A stretch of DNA of 64,000 bases from Amblyornis subalaris (Eukaryota; Chordata; Aves; Passeriformes; Ptilonorhynchidae), in the NCBI GenBank assembly GCA_018881555.1, contig JACAXG010000052.1, positions 124,001 through 188,000 on the forward strand, written 5' to 3'. Of the stretch, positions 24,501 to 37,464 are shown piece after piece. Both the position numbers and the translations under genes were made by a program. The stretch's first letter is position 1. Every line of letters starts with the position of its first letter. The notes under the pieces are model-generated. The model worked only from the letters and a program-made list of their open reading frames with translations. It made no database searches and was not told the DNA's origin.

Positions 24501-25302
24501 TCATAGACCTGGACACTGTATCAAAAAGGAAACAAATATACTGAAGATTTAAATTATAGTATATATGTCTATGACTTCTGATATTCCTGAAACTGTTTAG
24601 TAAGCTTACAGCTGTTTAAATTTTATCAAGTGTTTAAGCATTTGAAAGACTAATTCATGTGCAAAAGAAGTGTGCAAATCACCCAGCAAGTTCATTTGTT
24701 AAATAACCACTTTTTGGCATGCTAAAAAGGTAAGCNACTGTGTGCTGAAACCCTCTCATCTGCACTTGTCTTTCGGTAAGTTCCAGATGTCAAAAAGATG
24801 AGAATCTGACTGGATATGAACAGAACATCACCTTTTTTTTCAGTTAGCACCACATATATTGACCAATCAAAATACAGTCTTAACTCTTTTGGTGAATTCC
24901 TTTATCCCACGACACTTGTTCCTAATCTTTCTCCCACTCTGCCCTAAGCTTTCTTAGTAAATGTTCACTTGCACTCGTGTGTACTCACATTGGAATCACT
25001 GCTGGAGAGAGACATAATTGTTCAGATCCAACCTGTACTTGAACCAAAACAAGCTAAAACTGCTTCATTCCTCTGAATGTCATTCCAAGTGAAGTTCAAC
25101 ATTATTCGGTCTTAAATTTGCATGCAATCCTCACTCTAAAGAGAATTATCCCATTTTAGTAACTGCTAAATATTTTTTAACCTGTTCCAGTAATATGCAA
25201 AGCTGTTTAGGAATAAAAACATGTTTTAATTAAGTCTGTAAAACCATAGCATGCTGATCTGCTATTGGCTCTACTAGTTCGTATCAAACATGAGCCTTGC
25301 CA

Positions 25303-25335
25303 GGCTTAGACTTAGGCTTAGACTTAGACTTAGAC
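25303..25335. repeat. hexanucleotide tandem repeat (CTTAGA)n
   Basis: Five units of CTTAGA with one CTTAGG variant. It reads (TCTAAG)n on the minus strand. Short and imperfect. Confidence 0.85.
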
Positions 25336-27489
25336 AAGTCATCTTTACAATAATTCCTTGAAATACAATAAATATCAGCCCTTAAAATCAGAGTATTTGT
25401 GCTTCTTATCGCTGATATCTCATGGGTATATTCTTGTTTTATACAAGTTTTCCAGTTAGTTACACGCACATTTCAAGCAAATGCTGCATCTTTCTAAAAG
25501 AGCCCTAATTATCACTGAAAGAAATTTAAAGCGCAGCTAAGCATGGGGGAGCAGAAAGGAAATATGTGCGTCTTGCAACCACAACTATGAAAAAGGTTTG
25601 CAAATCTGTGACATCATAAACTACTAATTATTTCCACACTTAGGAAAGTATTAGAATTTATTAGAGTCTTTTCAAGATATGGAAAATACTCCACAAGTGA
25701 GGCAACTGTAATTCAGGAGAGGTGGAGTCCAAAATGAATTATTAAGGTCATTTCTTCAAGAATGAATATAAATATTTTCCACACTTCACTACACCAGCCA
25801 CAGTATATGCATGAATATACCTCTTAAATGCTGGCATTCATGGGGTCTATGCATACGTAATAGCAATCCTATCTATTTTAGGAATTTTGAAGGCACATGT
25901 TGCNTTGGCATCTACCTTTCATATTTATGTAAGTTTAAGGACTAAAAGAAACTTGGTATATGTCTTCCATCTTTGCTAACACAGAAAACTGAAAACTGTA
26001 TGCAAAGACTTTGCCATGACAAATTGATGTTGGTATATTCTGAATGTTTACATTCCTAAAGATAAATGCCATAGTGAAATGGGTGGACTTGGAGCATTCC
26101 ACAATGTTCTTATGTTTGCACTAAGAATCAAACTAATTAATGTTTTATGAGGCTTGATCTTGACCTTAAGGTTTTACAGAACTGGATAAAACCACAATAC
26201 CAGAATGTTTCTTTTTAGGACTTGTCCCCCTAAATAAAAGAACCAGTAATAGTGCCAGAAAGGCATACAGCTGCAGTGTCTTTACTGTGATTACTATTTC
26301 CTTTTTCATCTCTAACTGTGTTGGTTGGCCTGGTTACAAGTCCCAGCCTGTGCTGTTGCTTCTTGCCATTTCTCCCATGTCCTGCCTTTTCCCCAACAGG
26401 CAGGCAAACTCAGTTTGACTGTTCATGGTCAGACAAAATTACATGTTCAGTGGAAGTGGCTCATTGGAGACAATGCAACAGCAGAAACGAAGGAATGAGG
26501 GCAATGGTGGTATCTTTAGCCACGCAGTTTGATCCAAAAGAAGATATATGAAGAGATCCTACTGTCTTCCCTCCTCTATCTGCCTTCAGTGGATAAGATT
26601 GTTTCATTTAGACTTCTACAAAAGAGAGCTTAGTGTTAGTGCACAGCAGTCAGTACAAATAGGTTTTATGAAGTAGTAAATATTGGCCAAATAGCAGAGA
26701 ACTGCCTCTTAAAAATATGTTTCCTTGATGAACAGTCATCCCAAAGTCTTGATGAAAGCGTGTTTAAACACAGACAGCCACTTGCTCAGAGCTCAAGTTA
26801 AATATCCAAATGCATTGGTCGTGTCTATACAAATAAGTTAACTGTGCCCCAGACCATCTGTTTGCACCCAGCTGAACTGGGAGAGAACAGCCTGTCTCTG
26901 TACAAACTAACTCTCTCCCTCCCACACAGGGAGCCCTCATTAAAGGTGTCTGCAGATAATGGTCTCTGTCACTCCTGAGCCACAATCATGAATTTTTCTG
27001 GGACATCTTCATTCATCTTGGGCCAAAATGTGTCTGGCAATAGTACCAGCAACTGAAGAGGTAAACCGAAATTTGATTTTTTTCCTGCGAAACACCAAGC
27101 TCAGAAAAAATAGACATGTTTTCCTGAAAGACACAAAACCCAGAAAATAAGTCCATGGTGTGCCTAAACTGGAAATCGAGTGCATGTCCCACTATGCTGA
27201 CTAGTCATGGTATCACAGTGCCGACTGTATTCCTGCTGGAGTGCCTGATGGCTCTTTCCTGTGCACACACAGGCATTTTCTCCCCCTAACAAGAAAGATG
27301 CTGTCAGAGGAGCAGAAAAGATGGACAAAAGTAGAGTATTAGAATTAGGAAACTTGAAAACAAACAGAAAAATAAGTCTGTGAATAAAGGAAAAAAGCAA
27401 AATTTAGCAAGGGGTGAAACCCAGAATGCATTTTTATTTTTTCTTTTCCTGCTCTAAAAATCTAAACCCATCAGCCTTGTACAAGCCAT

Positions 27490-28070
27490 GGACCTGTAGT
27501 AATAGCAGCTTTGTGAATTTTCCAGACAATCGGGCAGCAGAAAGTCACCTGATCCATCTGCGAGACCTGGTGAGAACCAGCAAATATAATAGGCTGCAAA
27601 ACACCTGAAACTGCTGGCATTGCAAACACTTCCTGCCTAATTCTGTTGGACAACAGACACAAAGCCGACCCTGTAATTACATCCCACCCCAATCTACATT
27701 TGCAGTCATGTAATTAATACTTCCTCTGTAAAGCAATGGAATAATTTAGAAAGCGGATTTTCAACCTTAGTCTGGGAAAACTGAGAGAGTGCGAGCTCTG
27801 CTTGGGCATTTTAGCTACAGGGAAATGCTTTTCTGGTTCCATTTGCTCACAGAAACTGTAATTAGATGCTCAGAGCTTTCTTTGTGCTAGGGCAGAAGAA
27901 AATGATACTTCCTTCCTGTTTAAAAGCCACAGGCAAGAGGGGGTGAGAGGACCTTTTAGTTATTCAGGAGACTTTATGAGAGTGATAAATGTAGATGGCC
28001 CTGCAGACTCAGCCAGCTGAGAAAGTGTTGCGTTATCCCACACGGGGAAACATTTAGCTTGTTGTGTAGT
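27490..28070. promoter_or_regulatory. possible conserved non-coding element cluster
   Basis: A roughly 580-bp block without repeat signatures keeps scattered CpGs ('agacaatcgggcagcagaaa', 'acaaagccgaccctgtaatt') and clustered TAATTA/TGTAATTA homeodomain cores, ATAAATG and ACAACAG (Sox-like) motifs. It differs in texture from the AT-rich flanks. Enhancer function is inference only. Confidence 0.3.
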
Positions 28071-28100
28071 TAAAATGCTTCTTCTCATAAATCATTGTGG

Positions 28101-29009
28101 TTTTACAGTAGGCATAACAAAATCCCATATAGTTACTATTCGGAAGACAAACACTTTTCTGTTTCTTATCATGCTACCCCATGATAAACTTTCACAGAGT
28201 TGATTTTTTTATCTGCTCCAGATTTTCCTCTTTCTCAGTCTATTGCATACAGAAAGGGAAAAATCATGATGGTGAGGCCTCTAGGATGCTTCAAAAAGAA
28301 AAACTAAACAGAAGTGTAAAAGTCAGCAGTGCTGGAATTGAAGAGTAAGGTAAGGATCCTCAGGATCATAATTTTGGACTTAGGTGTTGCAATTCTACCT
28401 CATTCCCACTTTAGCTGGAGAGTATCAGGCCCTAAAATATGTCCTAGGAAATAATGACTTACAGATAGTCTCATTTCTGTGTTCACAGCGTAGTGAAGTA
28501 GCAGTTGCTTTAGCACATGGGTTACCTGCTCAAGCAATTACCTGCTCAATGTGGAAGAAAGCTGGATTAAAATTAGAACTTCATTGTTCAGTCAAAACAA
28601 CAACAACAACCAAANCAGAAAAAAAAAACCAATAAACCAAACCTAAAAGCAAAAATCCAAAAAACAACCCCACAAATCAAACTTCAAATATATAGACAGT
28701 TGTCCCTAGTATGATTCCCTTCATGTGTTTTATGTGCTTTAGTAATAATGTCATCCAGGAAATATCAAGAAAGCATGACTGACAGCTGCCTTCTTTGAAG
28801 CATGCCCACTTTCCACAGGGGATGCATACCAGGTGTGAATTCAGGCTTTCCAATGAAAGGGCAATGAAAATCTCTGAGAGGTTCTTGAAGCTCTTCAGGC
28901 TTCAAGTTATTCCTGAAGTAAAGATACAATCTTTGTCTTTTCAAACATATGAAGTTTTCCACATCATAAGTGTTTAAAGGTACAATCCGATACTTCACAG
29001 TAGCCCATA
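28101..29009. other. non-coding stretch with CAA/A-rich low complexity
   Basis: Mostly AT-rich, with a CAA/A-rich run at about 28595-28680. An open frame at 28795-28977 starts near an acceptor-like 'ctttccacag', but it has no matching donor or known domain. Confidence 0.45.
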
Positions 29010-29011
29010 CA

Positions 29012-29400
29012 GTACAACTTCAATGGGATTCAGGCATCTAAGTCCCAGAGCACTCTCCAAAAATCCTTGGCCAAGGTCCCAAGAAGCACTTACTCCAAAG
29101 CCTAAGTATCCTGTTATTGCACATACCTAAAGAGGATACGTTCTTTCCTGATCCAAGCTGTTGAGTGCCTACTCAACTCTGAATTTACAAACTAGGCAGG
29201 TCCTTACCNTTGAAAGGACACAGTTCTCTCTGTGTTGAGACCAAAGCCAACACTTGCACAAAGAATTGTACTGATTTTAAAATCTAGCCAGGAAAGGTTC
29301 CTACTGTTCTATAATAATTTTATGATGACAGGAGTTGCCCAGGAAGCAAGAGGTCTGGATTCAAATCACTTCTCATTCTGCAGGGACTTGATTCTGTATG
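29012..29400. repeat. probable ancient amniote repeat, degraded
   Basis: 'caatgggattcaggcatcta' followed by 'agtcccagagcactctccaa' and 'aatcc' resembles an old interspersed repeat known to me from turtles, crocodilians and birds (the 'CAATGGGA-TTAGGCACCTAAGTCCC' type). 'ggtctggattcaaatcactt' and 'tctgcagggacttgattct' at about 29353-29395 resemble another old amniote repeat with a 'GGGTTCAAATCCC' core. Both are strongly diverged and the limits are uncertain. Confidence 0.4.
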
Positions 29401-32400
29401 CACTCTACACACAAAGCCGTGCATGAGTCAGGAGAGGAGATGCGATCCACCTGTTCAGCTGAAGCCGTTATCTCTGCAGGCAGCAATAAAAAGATAACCG
29501 AGTAAGAGGAGGATTAGGCAAGAGCAGACTGACTCTGTAGCTTATTTATTAGATCACTCTCTTGCAACGGATTCCTGAAAGCAATGGAAAACACAGAAAA
29601 AGGTGTTGAACTTTGCTTTAGACACCTGTTGCCTCACTCAACGGTCAAAGTCTGTATTTTCATAACTATAGGAGAAACAGGGAGACAAAAGCATCTTATT
29701 CNTTCAGTTGCATTTGGCTGAAATTCTAAATGTTTTTAGTGATATCATTCATTCAAGATAAATAGTTCTACTGTTTTAAAATTACTTTCCTGGCCTAAAT
29801 TAAGAGCCATGCCTCGTGGAAATTATTGTATCAGAAGAAACTGCCTACAGGAACTTGGCATTACTCAACTGTTACATCAAATATCAGTAAGCTAGTGCCT
29901 CTGTATTTGTAAGTCTGCTTTTCAAAAAACAGATACAAAACTCCCATGCTATTTCTCCTGCTTGGTAATAGGATATGCTTGAAAAAAATATTATTTCTTT
30001 GTGTACTTCAACACGAATTTTAAATTTGCAATCAGGTAACTAAGTATTTGTAAAGTAATAAGTAGCACAGTCTTTCAGCATATTAGCATCTGAAATGAGG
30101 GCACTAAAACTCTACCCCAAATGAAAGAGATTCACCTTCAGTCTTCTTAAATTTTGAATGGATTTTTCATGACAGATTCAGTAATATCACATTCACATCT
30201 CTCTTAGTGAGCTCATTTTATTATTTGATGAAAAAAATTAAGCGTCTGAAACAACAAATATAACCTAGCTTGGAGTTCTTGCTCAAAATGGTTTGAAAAA
30301 TATATGTGCAGAAGTTTCAGTGAAGTTTGACTAATAGTATATCTCAAGGCTGGCAAGAAAAACTTGGTCTCTCAAGCCTCAACAAGACAGGACAGAACAT
30401 TTGGCTCTTACATCAATGTTAATCTTCCTCCTTTCGTTGGCCTTTCCCTCCCCCTTCCCTTCTCATAATCTCATGTGCTGGTTTTGCAATTTTTAACCTT
30501 TTTAAGAAACAAACATATTTGATCCACTTCTCAAAAACAATTAAGGACATTTTCTTATCAAAAGAATAAATACTATGAAAGTAAAAGCAACTGTTACACT
30601 CAGATATTCTAAAGGAGAGAAGGTGAGGTAACAAAAAAAATTTGCATGATTGTTCAATAAGGCATGTGCAAATTTTACTTGCTTTATGTGTTTAAGATTG
30701 TTGACTTTAATCTTTGCTTCCTAGTCACATATCNTATACAAGCAGCTGATATTTTAAGAGGGACTTCAGCTAAACATGGAAACAGGAATACACAAAATGT
30801 TACTCACATCGTAGAACACTTTTAATCCTCTAGTGGGGAAAAATTATAAATTATATGTGTTGAACCATCTGATTGTGAATTCACAGAAGTTATTTCCATT
30901 TTAATGGTTTCAAGACAAAAATTAATGATCATATTTTCTTCTCTGGCAATATTTAACAATTTCTTCCACAAAGTGATTTTTGAGTTACAGAATAGCACAT
31001 GCTAAAAGGGGTTCCTTCTTCCTTTCTTTTTGAAATGGAGATGTTGCATAATCAGAATAAAATTTATGAATATTGGGAGAAAGAGTAGTTTTAAAGGATA
31101 TGAAACACACATTCTGTAAAGTTCAGTGCTATCTGCTGGATCCCTTGCTATAGAACAAGGGAGTGAACATTTAGTGTTTTGATCTCTGTGATACTTTTTT
31201 TGAAGGTACAAATTCGGATTAGAATTCTCTAAAACACTGTAACTAATCTGTTTCCTTGTATTTATGAGACTAGTAAGACAAGGCCTCTGTTTCTGCCATA
31301 CTCCCCATTTACAAAAGTCAATTTTACATGGAGAGATCAAAGAAAGATGGAGAGTGCTATATGCCAGTGTATTTAAAATTAACATGTTATTGAAATATAA
31401 AACGGAATTTGATTTGTGCTGTGGACATGAATTTTTCTAAATCACCTAGGGAAAGAATAAACAACCTCATGAGGACCACAGTCTCACACAGATATTTACC
31501 ATCCAGAGAAGCCCCCTGTACCCATAGAGTAATTGCTTATGTGGAAAATAAATATTAGGAAAGTATCACTAATGCAATTTAGCAGCTGAAAGTAGGAAGG
31601 AGAGCTAGCACAGTGTAATCAGCCGGTTCTCAGCACACTATAGTTAGAAAAACACTGTCTAAGAGAAATATTTCACAGTGTGAGTTATATGTTTGCACTG
31701 GGACTGTTTGTGTGGGACAGAGGGAACCTTGCCTTTCATGAACAGTTTCATGAGCAGCTTTTTCACACTATTATTCCATTGCATAAATCTCACTGGAACA
31801 ACAGAAACTATAGTACCACTGAATCTATTGGAACAGAAGAATATTGCAGAGTAATGATTTACCAAAAAATATCTCCTCCCAGGTCATTCTGTGAAAGGCA
31901 TCAGAAACTAGCAAGAGCAAGATAAACCAAAGGAAAAACTTGATATAGTTCTACTCCTTTGAAATAAATAAAAGATTTTATATGCATGTCACAGTCACAG
32001 TGAAGTCCATGGAAATCTGGTAAGAAACATGGGCCCATGTCTGCAGAAGAACTCTGTACTTCAAAGAGAAGCCCAGCATCTTTCTGATCTATACCAAGTG
32101 TCTCAAATACACGTCTGCTTCCAGGGCTTTGACCAGGCACCATGTGGTCCTGATGACTGATTTTCTCTGTCTGTGGTATCAAAAAGACAAGATTTCACTT
32201 TTAAAATATTTTTTAAATTAGAGTTATTAGAGGTTTCTTTCCTCCAATTTCAGTCTTTCCATCCCCTGGTGTGTTCACTGGTGGACCCATTGCATTCTTC
32301 TAAAGGAAATGCTAGATACACTGATTATATGGGACAAGTTTAGGTTTTGGTTAATAGTCCAGTAAAATTAATAATCCATCAAAGTTTAGCTCCTGGTACC

Positions 32401-33913
32401 TAATGTGTTGTGGTTTTGCCATGAATACAGCCATTTGACAGGGACATGGTTCTCAGCTCAAAGAAGTGTTGCTGAGGCTGTTAAATCTATCTGGATGGAT
32501 TTAAGGTCCTGAGTACTAGAAAAATCTATACAGTTAGGGATCACATGAGATGTCTGAAGGTCCTTTAGTCATCTTATATTTGGCACATCTACCACATGCT
32601 TAAACAAAAGGAGATGACTTCCTGGGAAGCGACTAACTCTATCCCACACAGGACATGGGAAATCACTGCGAAAAGGAGGCAGTTCCCAAAGAAATTTTTT
32701 TCCCTTTGCAGCCTCTGTCACCTCTGCCCTCCTGCCCCTAACCCATATCTTAGGAGGCAAAATTTGAAGTACAGAGTCTTGAAAGCAACAAAGGCATTTT
32801 TTACATAAACTTCTGAAAAAGAATCTGATCTAAATCAACAACCAAAAAAAAGAAAAATCTGGATTAAACAGATGATATTAATTAAATCCTTGCCAGTTTA
32901 TTTTTCATCTGACATTGTGCATATGATCCTCTTAATGCTTGGAGAAAACATTCCTCTCATCAACTAGTCTCATCCATCTGGTAACTCGTCTCGATCATGT
33001 TATCTCTCCTGTTTAAATGAACACATTCTGCTATTTACATTAGAGCCATTTCCTTGCACGGGCACCAACAGCCATGGGCACTGAGAGATCTAACTTGCAC
33101 TCCCTCTGCTGGTTATCAGATTGGCAGTGTGGCTACAAATCACAAAATAACTGGGGCCGAAAATTTGACTGATACCTGCAAACCAACCCACTGCTACAAT
33201 GCAGAGGGAATGGCCTCAATGGTCTCAAAGTCAAGGGCAGGAACAGAACAGCAAATACATACAGCAAAATATCTGTTTGCCTACTTTTGTGGAAAAAATA
33301 TTCCAGGAAGCAATGCAGAATTCTAAGGCATTGAAATAGTAGGAAAAAGGAAGAATAACTTGAATCATGGTGTGGTGAAAAGCAAAGCCACCCCAGACTG
33401 GAAGAGAGAGACATCCTTTGAGCATCCTGGCAAGGGTAGAGTACCAGCCCAGGTGCTCTGAATGGCCTCCTCGCGATGTCTTCACTAATTCTAGAAGGAT
33501 CATTGGGAAATTGCTAAATTAGGCACATAAAGGAGAAACCTACAATTTTGTGCATGGAGTGTGCTTAAGTCCAATACTGGATAATAGCTCCTATACTAAT
33601 GCTGTGTATTTTCTTTTGAATTGGCGTGTTTTGATCTCTTTCCTTTCTGATTTTAAATCGTGACGGCAATATTTTTAATTTTCTGTGCATGATGACACTG
33701 GTGGAATCTTTCGTTCCTGAGCTCATGTTTCCCTTTCCAGTATATGCCAAGCTGCAATCTCTGTAACTCTACAAGACCCAATCCTTTTAAGGGCAGGCAT
33801 ACCATCTGCAATGCAATCTATTGTGTACTCTGACTCCAATGGCTCGTGAAATTACCCATGTTTATGACACTCATAACGGCAGCAGATGAAGCCGAACTCA
33901 GACATGGAATGTA
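29401..33913. other. AT-rich non-coding stretch
   Basis: No gene or transposon recognised. A pyrimidine-rich run lies at about 30427-30465. The minus-strand frame at 31901-32182 has a balanced composition and an acceptor-like TACCACAG upstream (near 32165), but no convincing donor. The 33640-33900 stretch keeps some CpGs and could be a conserved element. Confidence 0.45.
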
Positions 33914-33958
33914 AGGGTGCCAGATGTCCCAATTTTCATGGGACATTCCCACATTTAA
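33914..33958. repeat. possible ancient DNA-transposon terminus
   Basis: 'agggtgccagatgtcccaat' followed by 'tttcatgggacattccc' resembles the terminal region of an old non-autonomous DNA transposon found in turtles and crocodilians ('AGGGTGACCAGATGTCCC' terminus). Only one end is recognisable here. Confidence 0.4.
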
Positions 33959-33989
33959 ATAAAACTCTCACATCCTGTTGACAGGAACC

Positions 33990-34140
33990 ATTGTCCCAAG
34001 ACCTGCACATGCAGCACCCTCCTCCCCTTGCTTGCGGGGGGGGAGCAATACATGTGGCACACCCCCTCCCCAGCACCACCACCCTCCACCCCACTCCACC
34101 CCTCCTGGAGTGTCTCAGATTCCTGCAGCTGCAGCACCTG
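33990..34140. other. C-rich low-complexity patch
   Basis: CCACC/CCCCTCC-rich sequence with a run of eight G at 34036-34043. It has no gene content and precedes the purine tract. Confidence 0.7.
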
Positions 34141-34142
34141 CA

Positions 34143-34520
34143 GCCAGAGATAGGGAATAATGGAGAGGGGATTTGGGAGGGAGGGAGGGAGAAGAGNGCA
34201 GCACAGAAGACAGACAGAAGAGTAAATAGGGCAGAGAAGGAAGGAAGAGAAGCAGTTTAGGGAGAAGAGCAGGAAAAAAAGAGAAAGGAAGGAATTATGT
34301 GAGGAAATGGAGAGAAACAGAATAAATGTTTCTAAAAGCAGAAGGAACTTGAGTGATTTAACAAAGGTAGGAGGATAAGGGAAAAGTGAGAAAGAGAAGA
34401 TAAAAAGGTGAAGATACATAAAAGCACAGTGGAAAAGAGGGAAAAGGAGACAGAAAGAGATAAAGAGATAAAAACTGGGCAAAACCCAAATGTCAAACAA
34501 AAATACAAAGAAGGGAAAAT
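34143..34520. repeat. long purine-rich (A/G) tract
   Basis: Almost 380 bp is strongly A+G biased on the plus strand, including GGGA repeats (gggagggagggagggagaag) and AAGG/GAAA runs. The reverse strand gives a 194-codon Phe/Leu/Ser-rich open frame (33955-34539) that is purely compositional. Confidence 0.85.
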
Positions 34521-37197
34521 GAGGGAGAAGCCTCATCATATCTAAAGCTGTAGCTCTCCCTCACACAGGTAATTCAAACAACTAGCCATGCCTTCCTTCC
34601 GCTTTCACTTCTTTCCACTCTTTTGCAGAGGCTGCACACAATTTTATGCTGAAGCCATGAGAGTGGGGAGCTGCCAGGAAGGCGCATGAGAGCCCTGAGC
34701 AGCCCTGCACAGCACAGGAATTGACATGAACTCCCAGGGCCGCCTTGCAAGCAGCTGCTATTGGAACAGCTATGTGGTATAATGATTTCTTTCCAGATTC
34801 TGCTGGATAACAGAAGAGCGAGAGGGGGATTGGATGGGAGGCTGAAGCTGAAGGTGCAAAGAAAGGCCAGCCAAATTTTGTAGTATATGTTGCACGACCA
34901 TACAACCCCTTGTGTTGACATGATTAAATACAGCTCTTCCCATGGGCTCCCATAGACTTCTTTATTGTGTAATAATCAGCATTCTGAAAAAGCATCTTTG
35001 GCTTTCTTATTGTCAGTTCAATTGTCTCCCCCCATGAGAATCCCAGGGATAGAGTTTGTTGAAGTCCCACCTGCTTTATTTGCCTTTCCAAAGCAAAGGA
35101 TTTATCCCTGAGAGAGACATGGATTGAGAAAAACCCTCAGCTCTGTACAGAAACTGAGTTTCATCTTTGCAGATCCAACACACAGTGCAAGGCTGCCAGC
35201 CCCACAGACTTACCAGTTTTCTCCAGACATTCCTATTGTAAGAGCGCCAGCTGGGCTAAAGAGAGCAGCTGTTACTTAGGATGAATTTCAACTTCTCAGT
35301 TCAGTTAGGAGAAAAGAAGAAGAATACAAGATGTGGTATAGTGAAGAATGAATATGAAAGATTTAATATTTACCCACTGCTAAATAAGGCAAAGAAATGG
35401 TCTTGATAGCTACACCCAAGCTCAAGATTAAGTTTGCACAACCATGAGGCTTGGGTCAGCTGCATACATTCTGCTGAGGGTGAACCTTGCTCCCCTTTCC
35501 CTGTCTCCAACCCCGCAAAGCCTGACATTTCCTGACGGGAGAGCCAGAGCAGACCAGAGTGTGAGTGAGACCAGTATGCAGGTGGGGTGGATGACAGAGA
35601 AGCTGCAACTCAAAACCAGACTTGGTCCCCAAACTTCCAAGATGCTACAGACATGCCCACTTCTTACTGTCCACCCTGGCACAGGGGAATGGATGGGATT
35701 AATTTATAAATTTTTATTTCTTTCATTTGTTCTGTTTGTGAACTAAGACGGTGGCCTCTTCATCTGTGAATTCTAGCACATGCTTGCCTAGCAATTTTTA
35801 AAAATCACCTTTCCTCACAAGTTTGGCTAACTCTGCTTGCATGATAGGAAAGAAACATTAAGTGCTTGCAGCCACAAACATCTACAGTGAGACTGCATGG
35901 AGTACAGCGTGTATAAGAGAAGCCTCAGTTTTTGTAAAGAAAAGAGTTGGATTTTGTGGAAATAGGCAGTATGCTTGCATGACATCTGTGAAAACAGGTT
36001 TGCAGGTCCATTTTGAAACCTCTGAATTTTTTCCAAATTTTTCAAGATCCTGCTTGAAGTATGGATACAAGAAGGATTGTCTCTCCTGAATTATCTATAT
36101 TGAAATTTTTCAGATATCATATGAAACAAAGTCAAATACAATACAAACATAAATTTCTGTCATAGTAGTTAGCCTGAAAAAGCAGGTCTACATGTTCATT
36201 GAAAAAATGATCAATGTTCCTGAAGTATGTTGACTAGATTTAATTATGTAAATATCCTCTTAAGTCTTTAGTAGCTTGTGAGCCCATTGCTCAGAATCAG
36301 TATGAAGGCATACTTATGTGGGTCATAAATTTTCTTATAAAATTTCTCATAAAATACTTCTCATAAAATATTAGAACAATATTAGCTTTTGTTCAGCATC
36401 CTGGAAAGTCCCCCATTTTATATGCCCTGTTTAATATCAACACGAATGTCTCAAAAAGCTCATCTGCCAATGCCTTTAATACCCTTGGTTACAAGTCATA
36501 CAATCTACTGGATCTAAAATTGTTTCACTCTTTATTTTGTAGTTTAATGTCTGCTATAGCTACTGATGAAACAGAATGTACTTCATTAGCATTGCAAGAT
36601 ATGAACTAATTCTCCTACTACAAATACAGAACAGAATTTTTTTACTGAATACATCTGATTATATTATGTGACTACAAATGGCTACTTATTAAATATCCTT
36701 GCCTTTTCTGAATGTCTAAGATATTTTTGTCTCATACAGAATTTATATCATAGCAAGGGTTATTTCTAAGAATTTAAATACTCCCTCTCACTTCCTTATA
36801 CAAATTAAGTGTAATTTTAAAAAAAATTTATAACTTTAGCTTTCTTTATCCAGTGGCTGTATTCTTAGTTGCAGTCTTCAATGTTTTGCTTTTATTTTAT
36901 CTGTTGGTCTCTCCCAAACAACCCATTAATAGGGACTTTTTCTTTCTTTATGTCAGCAGTTGATTTCAACTTCAGGAAAATATCTTTCAAAAGAGGCATG
37001 TATTTTCATCGCTGGTCTAGGTTATTCTTTGGCTACATATAAAATATGAACCAGATTTGTATTAATTATGTTAAGAAAATATTTATTACTAGTTCAGTGA
37101 TTAATTCACTATTTTCCATCCTAAAAAGATTTGACATTAAGTAACTTCAGTCAGTCCTACTCTTTGTACTCTTATTTCTGTAAGTTTCAGGAAATCA
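34521..37197. other. non-coding stretch, first part less AT-rich
   Basis: 34560-34930 is more balanced in composition and open in two minus-strand frames (115 and 107 codons). The overlap of two frames and the lack of any known domain argue against coding. 35120-35720 is similar. A degenerate ATAAAAT-type tandem (about 13-bp unit, three copies) lies at about 36330-36371. No transposon recognised. Confidence 0.45.
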
Positions 37198-37352
37198 CAA
37201 AGTCATAGAATTATGATTTGGAAGGGAAAATCTTTATCTTAAAGATAAAGATCTAGTTCCAAGCCCCCTACCGTGGGCAGGGACACTTTTCACAAGACCA
37301 GGTTGGTCAAAGCTCCTTCCAACCTGGCCAGGTATTCTTGGAGCGATGCACT
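37198..37352 (-). mobile_element. CR1 LINE 3' end (minus orientation)
   Basis: Reverse-complement CR1 terminus: 'aagtcatagaattatgattt', 'ggaaggga', 'atctagttccaagcccccta', 'ccgtgggcagggacactttt', 'caagaccaggttggtcaaag' and 'ctccttccaacctggccagg'. A short insertion relative to the usual CR1 end creates a perfect palindrome at 37230-37252. Confidence 0.9.
37230..37252. repeat. perfect palindrome within CR1 end
   Basis: Arms of 11 bp (ATCTTTATCTT / AAGATAAAGAT) are separated by one base. The expected CR1 sequence at this point is a simple 'cttaaagatcatc', so the palindrome arose here by a small inverted duplication. Confidence 0.9.
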
Positions 37353-37464
37353 TTTGACTTCATGAGATCTCAAGGCTCCCTCCCCAGATGATTCAAATCC
37401 CCCATAATAATGTAATTATTCTTTTCACACATTTTTGGAAGCCAGTTGAGGAACTAATAATGTT

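Larger units (their letters stand above)
22135..27419. other. AT-rich non-coding stretch with simple repeats
   Basis: No gene recognised. It contains a CCAA-rich run near 24325-24362, a purine-rich run at about 24376-24500 and the hexamer repeat at 25303-25335. The 115-codon minus-strand frame at 23075-23422 lies in less AT-rich sequence but has no domain that I know. Confidence 0.5.

Noticed and set aside
31901..32182. Minus-strand frame with balanced composition and acceptor-like TACCACAG
   Set aside because: No convincing donor and no recognised family; kept only as a note in the stretch entry.
33955..34539. 194-codon minus-strand open frame, the longest in the window
   Set aside because: It is the reverse of the purine tract, giving Phe/Leu/Ser runs; purely compositional.
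34574..34921. Two overlapping minus-strand frames of over 100 codons
   Set aside because: Two frames open at once in stop-poor sequence points to composition. No known domain.
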